Source: an uncultured Veillonella sp.
GTDB lineage: Bacteria > Bacillota > Negativicutes > Veillonellales > Veillonellaceae
Length of the DNA stretch: 64,000 bases
Direction: 5' to 3'
Assembly: GCF_937981445.1 (NCBI RefSeq)
Contig: NZ_CALJON010000044.1
Span: 1 to 64,000 of the forward strand
Below are positions 43,433 to 51,188 of this stretch, piece after piece. The number at the start of each line of letters is the position of its first letter. Within the stretch, counting starts at the first letter, position 1. The notes under the pieces are model-generated. The model searched no databases. It saw nothing but the letters and a program-made list of their open reading frames with translations, and was not told where the DNA came from. The position numbers and the translations under genes are program-made.

Positions 43433-43613
43433 CTATATCTTAATTGTGTGACTCAGTGTTCATAATGGAATCTGTTGTTAGCGATTTAATTCGTTATTCA
43501 TGGCGCAATTTCTTATTAGTGGTGCGATTTATTACTAAGGATGAAATTTGCTATTTATGGTGCAAGTCATTAGTATGGGGGCAGTTAATTGCCAATTGGA
43601 GAGGAGAGAGATC

Positions 43614-43928
43614 TTGAACGAGGAATTGATACAAAATTTTCATCAAATGTGGGATAATTTTCCAGGCATGGTACGTTTGATAGATAGTAAAAATAATGTA
43701 CTCGCAGTGAATGAAAAGGCCGCAGCCTTTGGCTTTACTGAAGAGCGGCTTTGCGTACAAGTCGGAAAGCCGGAAATTCATCGAAATTGTAAGAAGTACT
43801 TAGCCTTAGCTAATCAAGAGGCGCAAGTAGATCGACCTAGTGTTGATAAATTGCGTGGCTGGATTCCTGTGGCAGGATATCCTGATGTGGTGGTTCATTT
43901 TACCTTGGCTATTCCCGATATGGAGTAG
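43614..43928 (+). CDS. Small PAS-like protein of unknown function
   Basis: 104 residues from a TTG at 43614, which follows AGGAGAG by about seven bases; no ATG has a comparable site. WDNFPGMVRLIDSKNNVLAVNEKAAAFGF looks like a single PAS fold, with Cys and His residues (IHRNCKKYLA) that might bind metal or sense redox state. No output domain. It follows nrdG by 180 bases. The PAS part of the DUF438 protein at 51189 has a similar RNCHP-like element, which hints at related sensing. Not assigned to a named family. Confidence 0.65.
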   Translation: MNEELIQNFHQMWDNFPGMVRLIDSKNNVLAVNEKAAAFGFTEERLCVQVGKPEIHRNCKKYLALANQEAQVDRPSVDKLRGWIPVAGYPDVVVHFTLAIPDME

Positions 43929-43959
43929 GGATTGAGATTAAGTAGATATTTTAAAATAT

Positions 43960-44015
43960 TAAAACAGGCATATACTAAAACAGATATATACTAAAATAGG
44001 CATATACCAGTATAT
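43960..44015. repeat. 16-bp tandem repeat, about three copies
   Basis: Three diverged units of the type AGGCATATACTAAAAC between the PAS-like gene and the following hairpin. Noncoding. Confidence 0.7.
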
Positions 44016-44017
44016 AA

Positions 44018-44101
44018 AAAAGAGGGCGATTCCAGTATGCCACCTGATGAATAGACCTATGGTCTAAGGGTAGGGAGCATACACAGGAGTCGTCCTCTTT
44101 A
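44018..44101. terminator. Long bidirectional hairpin between convergent genes
   Basis: AAAGAGGGCGATTCC pairs with GGAGTCGTCCTCTTT (two wobble/mismatch positions), and inside it AGTATGC with GCATAC; the loop is about 35 bases. A and T runs flank it. It separates the PAS-like gene (plus) from the carbonic anhydrase gene (minus). Confidence 0.75.
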
Positions 44102-44125
44102 TATAATCTTATTTAATAGAATTTA

Positions 44126-44674
44126 TTAAACAATTTCGGCGCCATCTTTATAGCCTTCGCCACCGCAATTTGGTAGGAAGCCATAGCGCTCAGTCCAAAG
44201 CTGTTTATATTTGAGAGCTTGGTTGTGAATGCGCTCCAATTGGCTTTCGTCAGTACGGATGACTTTAGCTGGACAGCCTACAACGAGTGAGTATGGTGGT
44301 ATTGTTGTGTTTTCAAGGACTACAGCACCGGCTGCAATAATAGAGCCCGTGCCAATGTGGCAGCCACTGAGAACTACAGAACCCATGCCGATTAGTACAT
44401 TATCTTCAATGGTGGAGGCATGGACAATGGCAGTGTGACCGACGGTTACAAAATCGCCAAGAATACAAGGCGTATCAGAGTCTACATGGAGCACTGCATT
44501 ATCTTGTACATTGGTGTAGCGGCCGATGACAATTTTATTAATATCGGCACGGGCTGTTACATTAAACCATACAGAGGCAAATTCTTTTAACTCTACATCG
44601 CCAATTAGTTGTGCACTAGGCATAACATGGCTTTTTTCATCTAACTTTGGATATTTTCCATTAAAACGCATCAT
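44126..44674 (-). CDS. Gamma-class carbonic anhydrase family protein (hexapeptide repeat)
   Basis: 182 residues forming a left-handed beta-helix: repeated hexapeptides such as VIGRYTNVQDNAVLH, VTVGHTAIVHASTIEDNVLIG. The three zinc-binding His of gamma carbonic anhydrases fit the His in NAVLH, VGHTA and AIVH. Members act as carbonic anhydrases or as acyltransferase-like proteins of unknown substrate (YrdA, PaaY). Two adjacent ATG codons (44674, 44671) follow GGAG. Upstream of it on the same strand is the FabK paralog, 47 bases away, probably co-transcribed. Confidence 0.88.
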   Translation of the reverse strand: MMRFNGKYPKLDEKSHVMPSAQLIGDVELKEFASVWFNVTARADINKIVIGRYTNVQDNAVLHVDSDTPCILGDFVTVGHTAIVHASTIEDNVLIGMGSVVLSGCHIGTGSIIAAGAVVLENTTIPPYSLVVGCPAKVIRTDESQLERIHNQALKYKQLWTERYGFLPNCGGEGYKDGAEIV

Positions 44675-44721
44675 GCGAGCATCTCCATTTCATTTTTAGA
44701 TTTGTATTAAAAGATAGTTTT

Positions 44722-45663
44722 TTAGGCAAATCGCTGTGCCTTTTTTATAGCTTCTTTGGCTTCTGTAATAACAGATTCTACAATGGTTTTAGCAGGTTCG
44801 ACTTTAGTGAGGCGGTGTAGACTGAGGCCACATTGTACAGCACCATTTACAGTATCACCATAAAGAGCGGCTAGCTTATTGGTTCCTTTGGATAAATTAG
44901 TTAATTCTTCTTTTGGAGCACAATTTTTTTCAAGCTCTAAATATTTGGCTGTAAATTCACTCTTAAGGGAGCGTACGCCACCATGACCACTCATTAAACC
45001 AGTTACGGCCGAATCCGTATCAACGGCATTGATAATAGCTTCTTTGCAATTATTGTGCATTTGACATTCTTCGGCAAGAATGAAACGAGAGCCCATTTGA
45101 ACACCTTCGGCCCCCATCAGTAGGGCTGCGGCTAAGGCACGACCATCGGCGATGCCACCAGCGATAATTACAGGAATTTTCACTTCTGGGAGTACGTTTT
45201 CAAGGAGCGCCATAGTAGTCTGAGTACCAATGTGACCACCGGCTTCTAAGCCTTCCACGATGAGTGCATCAGCGCCAGCTGCTTCGACACGTTTAGCCAG
45301 TTTTACATTCGGAACTACAGGGATTACCTTAATTCCTGCTGCATGTAATGGCTCAATATATGGTACGGGATTACCTGCCCCGAGCGTAACAAATGCAGGT
45401 TTTTCTTCTAAAATAACCTTTACAATGTCATCTACATTATCGGCCATGAGCATTATATTTACGCCGAAAGGCTTATTCGTAAGAGCTTTCGCACTTTGAA
45501 TTTCTTGACGTACCCAGTCAGCGGTACGGCCACCAGCTGCGATGACGCCTGTAGCGCCGGCATTAGCAACAGCAGCAGTTAATATGTGTTCAGAGGTCCA
45601 AGCCATAGCGCCTTGGATGATAGGATATTGAATGCCTAGTAATTCGGTTAATTTTGTTTGCAT
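44722..45663 (-). CDS. FabK-type enoyl-ACP reductase II / nitronate monooxygenase family protein
   Basis: 313 residues, an FMN-dependent TIM barrel. LGIQYPIIQGAMAWTSE, GVNIMLMADNVDDIV, TLGAGNP, the Glu-Ala-Gly-Gly-His site (EGLEAGGHIG) and GAEGVQMGSRF are all present. It is strikingly like the fabK inside the fatty-acid operon (56031), with the same length and motifs, but stands apart. It could be a second enoyl-ACP reductase or a nitronate monooxygenase. AAGGAGA lies before the ATG. It probably shares a transcript with the carbonic-anhydrase-like gene. Confidence 0.85.
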   Translation of the reverse strand: MQTKLTELLGIQYPIIQGAMAWTSEHILTAAVANAGATGVIAAGGRTADWVRQEIQSAKALTNKPFGVNIMLMADNVDDIVKVILEEKPAFVTLGAGNPVPYIEPLHAAGIKVIPVVPNVKLAKRVEAAGADALIVEGLEAGGHIGTQTTMALLENVLPEVKIPVIIAGGIADGRALAAALLMGAEGVQMGSRFILAEECQMHNNCKEAIINAVDTDSAVTGLMSGHGGVRSLKSEFTAKYLELEKNCAPKEELTNLSKGTNKLAALYGDTVNGAVQCGLSLHRLTKVEPAKTIVESVITEAKEAIKKAQRFA

Positions 45664-46050
45664 AAGAATCTCCTTTATACAATTTTATTTGAATATATTA
45701 GATACGGTCTATACTACATAGTATAAAAATTAATATTATAAGATACGTAGGCCTTATTCATTTTTGCTATCATAAAAGAGAAAGTAAAAATAAATACAGA
45801 CTACTCTTCTATTATAAAGGATTTTCAATGAAAAATATAGAAAATTATAGATATAAGGATTATTTAATTGAATAATAAGCCTCTTTTTTTGAGGGTTATA
45901 TAAGCCCCGAATAGGCTATTAAAAGGACATGAAAATAGAGTGGTATAGTTTTTCTTATTAGGATAAAAAAATATTAAAAAGATTTAGAAAAGTGCTATAA
46001 ACCTAGATAAAATAAGGGATTTAAAAAAATACAAAATTAGAAAAAAGATA
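45664..46050. other. AT-rich divergent intergenic region
   Basis: About 390 very AT-rich bases between the FabK paralog (minus) and the rubredoxin promoter (plus). A small palindrome ATACTACATAGTAT lies at 45710-45723, near where the minus-strand promoter would be. No gene or RNA is apparent. Confidence 0.4.
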
Positions 46051-46079
46051 TTGAATATTATCGATGTTTGTGTTACACT
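46051..46079 (+). promoter_or_regulatory. Rubredoxin promoter
   Basis: TTGAAT and TACACT with a 17-base spacer, 49 bases before the start codon. Confidence 0.7.
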
Positions 46080-46127
46080 TAATTCATAGATAGAGTGTCT
46101 ATTAAAAGTGAAAGGAGGCAAGTGAAG

Positions 46128-46262
46128 ATGGATAAATATGTATGCGTAGTATGTGGTTGGATCTATGACGAAGCAGTTGAAGGTGTTAAATTCGAAGATC
46201 AACCTGATGATTACTTATGCCCAGTTTGCGGTGTAGGCAAAGATCAATTCGAAAAAATGTAA
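46128..46262 (+). CDS. Rubredoxin, short form
   Basis: Only 44 residues. The iron site is CVVCG near residue 6 and CPVCG near residue 31; [20 protein letters not shown] is the classic C-terminal half. Compared with the common 52-residue form, the loop between the two halves is shorter by about eight residues, as in the 45-residue rubredoxin of Desulfovibrio desulfuricans. It carries single electrons in the cytoplasm and is the likely donor for superoxide reductase (26044). AAAGGAGG precedes the ATG. Own promoter and terminator. Confidence 0.95.
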   Translation: MDKYVCVVCGWIYDEAVEGVKFEDQPDDYLCPVCGVGKDQFEKM

Positions 46263-46287
46263 TAATAACAAGTAATACTTGTTTATG

Positions 46288-46315
46288 AAAAGCCTCCTGA
46301 ATAGGAGGCTTTTTT
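46288..46315 (+). terminator. Rho-independent terminator after rubredoxin
   Basis: AAAAGCCTCCT, loop GAAT, AGGAGGCTTTT and further T. Confidence 0.9.
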
Positions 46316-46498
46316 CGTAGGCGTATTGTGGCTAATTAAGGCCATAGTACGCTTTATTTTTTTCTTTAAAATAAATATTTAAGTTAAAATGTTAATAAAA
46401 ATCTTAAAAGATGTGCTGAAAGAACATTAATATTATAAATTTTTCTATGAATAATGTAATTGATATAATTGTGAATAAGTAATGAAGCTAAAAGATAA

Positions 46499-47000
46499 TA
46501 TGCTTCAGAAGTTGTTAATATATTTGAGGAATATTTTAATCAGGAATATGATGATAAAAAGTGGCCATTTTCTAATATAATAATAGATGAGGGGCAAGAT
46601 TTCAGTGATAGTATATTAGAACGACTTTATTATTTAACAAAAATCAATGGTGGAATTTTTAATATATTTTGCGATAAAAGTAAACGTATTATTAAGGAAG
46701 CACCTCCTGAATGGATTAGGGAATCCTTTGAATGTCAATTAAGTCTTAAGAAAAATTGTCGGAGTACCGCTACAATTCACCGTGCATAATTTTAAAGGCC
46801 TAGAAGCACAAGCCGTATTAGTGATTGATGTGGAAACATTAAAATTATTTGAAGTAAATATGTATAGGCTAATGTATGCTGGTTGCTCGAGCGCCATATT
46901 TCATTTACAAATTGCATTTTATGATGACATGGGAAATACCAAAAAAGAGCGAGCAAAAATCGTGAAGAGATTTGATTTACAAGTTATTGGTAAAAAATGA
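46499..47000 (+). pseudogene. Superfamily I (UvrD-like) helicase remnant
   Basis: Two coding fragments in different frames. The first (46499-46789) holds a Walker-B-like IIIDEGQDF and LKKNCRST. The second (from about 46782 to 47000) holds HNFKGLEAQAVLVIDV and RLMYAGCSSA, which are later motifs (V and VI) of UvrD-type helicases. The segment normally between them is missing, the frames differ and no start codon or N-terminal P-loop domain is present. Such helicases are often accessory genes; this looks like a deletion remnant. Confidence 0.75.
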
Positions 47001-47146
47001 ATAATTTATTTAGATGTACTGTTTATTAACTAAGAAAATGTGTATTTTGAGTTGATATGTGCTTTCTACTGCTGTGCAAGTGAAATATTCTAGACTCTAT
47101 TATCTAAAGTTACAGACTTTGATAGAGTTAAGAATAAACTTTCAAA

Positions 47147-47174
47147 TTGACGCCCCAAACAAATATGCTATAAT
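47147..47174 (+). promoter_or_regulatory. Promoter of a candidate small RNA or long leader
   Basis: TTGACG and TATAAT with a 16-base spacer, 218 bases before yceD; a second, perfect promoter lies between. Confidence 0.65.
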
Positions 47175-47180
47175 ATACAT

Positions 47181-47300
47181 ACTTACAAAAAGCAAATACT
47201 ATATATAGATTTTATAGGTCCTAGCTATCATAGTTGGGTACAATAATTAGTATATATGGAGCTATTACTAGGTGATGAAATCTATAATCGTGTTACTTTT
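47181..47300 (+). ncRNA. Candidate structured RNA upstream of yceD
   Basis: Downstream of the promoter at 47147 lies a stretch with nested inverted repeats: TATAGATTT (about 47204) with AAATCTATA (about 47280) as outer stem, CCTAGCTA/TAGTTGGG inside, and an AGTAT...ATTACT arm. No ORF. It ends before a T-rich stretch (TTACTTTTTG) without a clear terminator stem. It could be a small RNA, or an alternative leader for yceD-rpmF. Not matched to any family I know. Confidence 0.35.
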
Positions 47301-47342
47301 TGAAAGAACATTAGAATTTCTTCAATTTATAGGCTTATTTAT

Positions 47343-47371
47343 TTGACAAAGCCTATATAGATAGCTATAAT
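47343..47371 (+). promoter_or_regulatory. Consensus promoter for yceD-rpmF
   Basis: TTGACA and TATAAT with 17-base spacing, the perfect sigma-70 form, only 20 bases before the yceD start. Leader of about 13 bases. Confidence 0.85.
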
Positions 47372-47391
47372 ATTATAGTCGAGGTAAAATT

Positions 47392-47910
47392 ATGAAACTG
47401 CAAGTAGAGCAAGCAAAAGAACACATAGGAAAATTATTTCCTTTTAAATTTACTGAACCAGCCACAGTGCTTGGGGCGGTAACTGCTTTTCCTTGGAGCC
47501 ATCATGATATAACCATTAGTGGTGATTTTCGTTACGATGGACAGAATTTCATTGTCAATGGCACGGTCCAGACCCAAGGGGATTATGAATGTACGCGTTG
47601 TTTAGCGCCGGTGCATCATGAGGAAACAATTCCTTTTGGCGAAACTTTCGGAGTCTTGAAGGACTGGGAAGATGAAGAGGCAAGTGAGGTAGTTCCATTT
47701 GATGGTGAGACCATTGACTTAACGGAAGTCATTCGGGAAACATTAATCATCAATGAGCCCTCTCAAGTGTTATGTCAGGAAGATTGCAAAGGATTGTGCG
47801 TTCATTGCGGAGCAAATAAAAATGTTTCACCTTGTTCTTGTGAATCCTTTGTGGTGGATCCTCGATTGGCAGTGCTTCGTACACTGCTCGATGAAAAAGA
47901 TGATGATTAA
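47392..47910 (+). CDS. YceD family protein (DUF177)
   Basis: 172 residues with the family's C-terminal Cys pattern: CTRCL in the middle, then CQEDCKGLCVHCGANKN and CSCE near the end, which may bind a metal. YceD genes almost always precede rpmF, as here, and the protein has been linked to 23S rRNA accumulation in plants and bacteria; the exact role is unclear. GAGGT serves as ribosome site. In many Firmicutes this pair is followed by fapR-plsX; here that operon is 5 kb away. Confidence 0.92.
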   Translation: MKLQVEQAKEHIGKLFPFKFTEPATVLGAVTAFPWSHHDITISGDFRYDGQNFIVNGTVQTQGDYECTRCLAPVHHEETIPFGETFGVLKDWEDEEASEVVPFDGETIDLTEVIRETLIINEPSQVLCQEDCKGLCVHCGANKNVSPCSCESFVVDPRLAVLRTLLDEKDDD

Positions 47911-47945
47911 TTTGTCCCAGTGATTATGTTAAGGAGGTGCAGATA

Positions 47946-48128
47946 ATGGCAGTACCAAAGCGTAGATTGTCCAAATGTCGCCGCGACCGTCGTCGTGCGA
48001 ACTGGAAGTTAACTGTTCCAGGTTATGTAGCTTGTCCGCAATGCCACGAACCTATGATGCCTCATCGGGTTTGCCCTACATGCGGTCATTATAAAGGAAC
48101 TCAGGTAGTTAACAAAGTAGCTGAATAA
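47946..48128 (+). CDS. rpmF: 50S ribosomal protein L32
   Basis: 60 residues from the ATG at 47946 (AAGGAGG about six bases before). MAVPKRRLSKCRRDRRRANWK is the typical start without its first few residues altered, and the zinc-binding cysteines CPQC and CPTCG are complete. Co-transcribed with yceD, 35 bases apart. Confidence 0.97.
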   Translation: MAVPKRRLSKCRRDRRRANWKLTVPGYVACPQCHEPMMPHRVCPTCGHYKGTQVVNKVAE

Positions 48129-48159
48129 GACCTGCTGAGCTAGCTTATAGCTCTACTAT

Positions 48160-48195
48160 AAAAGCGTGGATATCCATTGGATGTCCACGCTTTTG
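48160..48195 (+). terminator. Rho-independent terminator after rpmF
   Basis: AAAAGCGTGGATATCCA pairs with TGGATGTCCACGCTTTT (one wobble), short loop. Confidence 0.88.
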
Positions 48196-48352
48196 TCGTT
48201 GTCAGACTCTTATAAGACTATATGTTTTTAGTAATTCTAGCTTTACTTATAAGTAAAGGCTCTAATAGTTGCCTTAGTATTTTTATTTTATTGTAGGTTG
48301 ATTTCTTGGTAACTATCTTTACTTTAAGTCATCTATTTGTTATAGTTAAATC

Positions 48353-48480
48353 ACTAGATGGGGGGAGCTGAGTATCCCAGCGGAGAAACCCTAGCACTAG
48401 TTGGCGGTCGGTGATACTACGACAGGCCGTCTTCTAATTGTAATAAAAAGCTGACACCTCATGAGGTGCCAGCTTTTGTT
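48353..48480 (+). ncRNA. Candidate stand-alone small RNA with own promoter and terminator
   Basis: A promoter (TTTACT at 48318-48323, 17-base spacer, extended -10 TGTTATAGT ending at 48346) is followed by about 125 bases without an ORF and a strong terminator (AAAAGCTG-CACCTC/GAGGTG-CAGCTTTT, 48447-48477). In between, three stems can be drawn: ACTAG...GGG with CCC...CTAGT, an inner GCTG/CAGC, and GGCGGTC with GGCCGTC. The body is much more GC-rich than the flanks, as for a structured RNA. It does not show the conserved cores of SRP RNA, 6S RNA or tmRNA, nor of a riboswitch I know. The next gene downstream is on the opposite strand, so it is not a leader. Confidence 0.6.
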
Positions 48481-48641
48481 TTATCGTAAGATCTAAATCC
48501 TTACTTTATAGTTCTGTACTGTAGCATTAAATTAAACTTTGTCCCATAATCCTAACCATTAATTTATAATATATAAACGTTAATTTATAATAAGTAAATA
48601 TTAATTTATAATATGAAGTGGAGCTCCTTATACGCTTATTG

Positions 48642-49295
48642 TTATTTTAGAATCCCTGTGGCCCTAAAGAATGCCTCATAAGCAGCCGCCTTTTTATCTA
48701 AGCTTAAAGGATAGGCCCTAGATGTGGACGGAAGTCTAGTGAGTTTAATGTGACGATCTCCAAATTGGAGTTCAATGGTTTCGCCTGTTTTGGGAAGCTT
48801 TGGTTTGTTAGCAGATAATTCAATGAGTACTTCGGTAGCTTTCCCACCTGTAGTACCGATGTACTGGCAGTCTGGCATTTTACTTAAGACTTCATCTATA
48901 TGGACTGGATCGACTACGGTTAAAAAGGCATCCGACGCATTGCCGCGCTCACGAATGGCTTTCCATACAGTAGGACAGGAGGCAATTCCTTTTTCCATTA
49001 AAAAGGCTTTGATTTTATCGGCATCAAAGCCTTTTTCTTCGCCCTTTCTAAAATGTTCTTTATCATTAAAGAAGATTAAGCCATAGACACGCCACATATC
49101 GTTTTGAAAATTAGGATAGTGGAATTGCATGGCTCGTTTATCTGCGGCAGGTGGGAATGTGCCCATGCACATAACGGTAGCTTTAGGTGGGAGGAGTGGT
49201 GGAAAGGGCAGTGATTCTACAGGTCGCGCTGCGTTATGTATACTATTAGACTGAGTAGTAGTCTTAACGTTAGAATGTTTTTTAGATGTAACCAT
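48642..49295 (-). CDS. Uracil-DNA glycosylase superfamily protein
   Basis: 217 residues. VMCMGTFPPAADKRAMQFHYPNF near residue 40 resembles the motif-1 region (GxxPG/FP) of the UDG fold, and LPSTSRAYPLSLDKKAAAYEAFF near the end resembles motif 2 (xxPSPAxR). Proteins of this branch are annotated as UDG-like or DNA-glycosylase-like; uracil removal from DNA has not been shown for most. The first 30 residues are Ser/Thr/Asn-rich and probably disordered. Single gene, opposite to its neighbours upstream. Confidence 0.75.
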   Translation of the reverse strand: MVTSKKHSNVKTTTQSNSIHNAARPVESLPFPPLLPPKATVMCMGTFPPAADKRAMQFHYPNFQNDMWRVYGLIFFNDKEHFRKGEEKGFDADKIKAFLMEKGIASCPTVWKAIRERGNASDAFLTVVDPVHIDEVLSKMPDCQYIGTTGGKATEVLIELSANKPKLPKTGETIELQFGDRHIKLTRLPSTSRAYPLSLDKKAAAYEAFFRATGILK

Positions 49296-49487
49296 AATAA
49301 AACCCCTCTTTGCTATATAATTGAGTGTTCCTGTGTTATGGAATCACTCATGTATCAAGTATAGCATATAAGAGGGGTTCTTATGTTGCAAGAAGCACAG
49401 ATTACAGATAGTTTGTTGTGTAGTGCTGTAGCTTTTTGCTTTAAAATAGATTCTTTTGTTTTATAGCATATGACGTAGTAGGTATTA

Positions 49488-50891
49488 TTAAGCGTTAGCT
49501 GGCAATAATTGTTTTACAATCCAGTCAATCATAGCCTGGTTTACTACGTCCCCTTGGTATCCATGAGGGGCTTCGGAATTAGATACATATTCATTGTTAA
49601 TACGATGGTTTAATAATGCTTGGCGGAAGCGTTCGCTTTGGGCGATTGGTACCAATGTATCTTGACCACCGTGAGCGATAAAGAATGGTGGTGTAGTATT
49701 TGATACATGATTAATAGGGCTACCTGCTAGGGCTAGCTCTACATAGCTCCAATAAGGCGAGCTTGTATCTTTAGTTTCGTATACATGGCGCAATACACCT
49801 ACACCTTGGCCTTCTTGGTCAAAGCCGAGTAGAACGGATTCTTTAGCACTTGGTGAATCATGGGTGAGGGCTGCTTTTTCTGGTGCCTGTAAGGATGGCG
49901 ACATTTCAGGACCCATGGTAAGCAGATCAGTAGGGCCGTAATAGTCGATGGCAGCCATGACCTTACTAGATACATTACGATTGTCGCCAACAGTGCCTTC
50001 AAAATCTGGGTTGTCATTCGTGGTAGCGGCTAAGGCTGCCAAGTGAGCACCAGCAGATGTGCCACTAATGGCGATGCGGTTTGGATCGATATTATATTCT
50101 TGTGCATGAGCTCTTAGATAGCGAATGGCACCTTTTACGTCATAAATTTGTGCAGGGTAGGCGGCTTCATCGCTAAGTCGGTATTCAACAGAGGCTAAGG
50201 CGATACCGCGAGGAACTACTTGTTTGAATACTTCTAAGGAGGAGCGATTATCTGCAGCCATGAGGTTATTTTGTATTGCTTGAGAAGTTTGAGAAGTTTG
50301 AGAAGTTTGTCCTACTTGTGAATTTTGAGAAGTTTGTGCTGTTTGTGAATTTTGAGAGGCTACCTGACTGGATAGTGCAGTGGTACCTTCTTTGACTTGA
50401 GGATTGTGGGCTGTTAATGGGTCCGCATAGGTTCCCTTAGCCCATGCACCACCATGAACGAAGATGAGAAGCGGTACAGGTCCTTCTGCATTTTTAGGCA
50501 TGTATAAGTTGAAGTGTAAGTCTTTTTCTTCACCGTTCTTGGTGCTTACTTTGCCAAATACAATATCTTGATAGGTCGGCAAAATAACTTCTTGTACGGC
50601 CGTTGCTTGTTTGTGGGTGTTGTTATTTGTCATTTGATTATGAGGTACTGTTTTAATTGATTGTGAAATAGACATAGTTTGACTCTGGCTCTCTGGGGAT
50701 GAAAATGTAGCTTTCATTGAAGTAATGGTGGCTAATGTATTTGTTTTACTGGATGTGGAGAAGTTGTGATTGCTATTAATAGTAAAGGCACTAATAGACG
50801 TTTCTGTATCCACTATATTAGCTAAGGCACCACTAGTAAGTACAGCGCTACAAAGACAGGATAAAATGGCTAGTTTCTTCATGCGATTCAT
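49488..50891 (-). CDS. Exported alpha/beta-hydrolase (esterase/lipase) with repeat insert
   Basis: 467 residues. Signal peptide at the start (KKLAILSCLCSAVLTSGALA). The hydrolase core begins about residue 108: oxyanion loop HGGAW (146-150), nucleophile elbow GTSAGAHLA, the acid in HGGQDTLVPI and the final His in EAPHGYQG, so the triad is complete. It is of the BD-FAE/hormone-sensitive-lipase type that cleaves small esters. Two unusual stretches: a Ser/Thr/Asn-rich region after the signal peptide (30-100), and a Gln/Ser/Thr repeat (about 176-208) right after the oxyanion loop. AAGGAGG is nine bases before the ATG. Substrate unknown. Confidence 0.88.
   Translation of the reverse strand: MNRMKKLAILSCLCSAVLTSGALANIVDTETSISAFTINSNHNFSTSSKTNTLATITSMKATFSSPESQSQTMSISQSIKTVPHNQMTNNNTHKQATAVQEVILPTYQDIVFGKVSTKNGEEKDLHFNLYMPKNAEGPVPLLIFVHGGAWAKGTYADPLTAHNPQVKEGTTALSSQVASQNSQTAQTSQNSQVGQTSQTSQTSQAIQNNLMAADNRSSLEVFKQVVPRGIALASVEYRLSDEAAYPAQIYDVKGAIRYLRAHAQEYNIDPNRIAISGTSAGAHLAALAATTNDNPDFEGTVGDNRNVSSKVMAAIDYYGPTDLLTMGPEMSPSLQAPEKAALTHDSPSAKESVLLGFDQEGQGVGVLRHVYETKDTSSPYWSYVELALAGSPINHVSNTTPPFFIAHGGQDTLVPIAQSERFRQALLNHRINNEYVSNSEAPHGYQGDVVNQAMIDWIVKQLLPANA
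50276..50355 (-). repeat. 9-bp in-frame repeat in the esterase gene
   Basis: Repeated nonamers (read on the minus strand as CAAACTTCT/CAAAATTCA) encode QTS and QNS triplets. All copies keep the frame. Confidence 0.85.
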
Positions 50892-51067
50892 TTTAACGTC
50901 CTCCTTGAAATTAATACATCTTAAAATAAACGCATTTTTAATTAATACATAATGTATTTGAAATATATATATATTATAATACTATTTTTCTTATGAGACT
51001 ATTTTTAAGGAAGACTAATTTTAAGAAAAATAAAATAGAAGAAAGTACATAATATATAGAACTAACA

Positions 51068-51095
51068 AAAAAGGACCTATAGGTAGGTCCTTTTT
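51068..51095. terminator. Rho-independent terminator after the DUF438 gene
   Basis: AAAAAGGACCTA, loop TAGG region, TAGGTCCTTTTT: a near-perfect palindrome about 95 bases past the stop codon of the minus-strand gene at 51189. Confidence 0.85.
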
Positions 51096-51188
51096 GCTCA
51101 CTAAAGTGGCTGTATGTAGTTTGTTTTTCTTGGCTTCTAGCGCTTTGGTGGCGGCTCAAATAGAGATGTTTGTTATAATCTATGAAAC

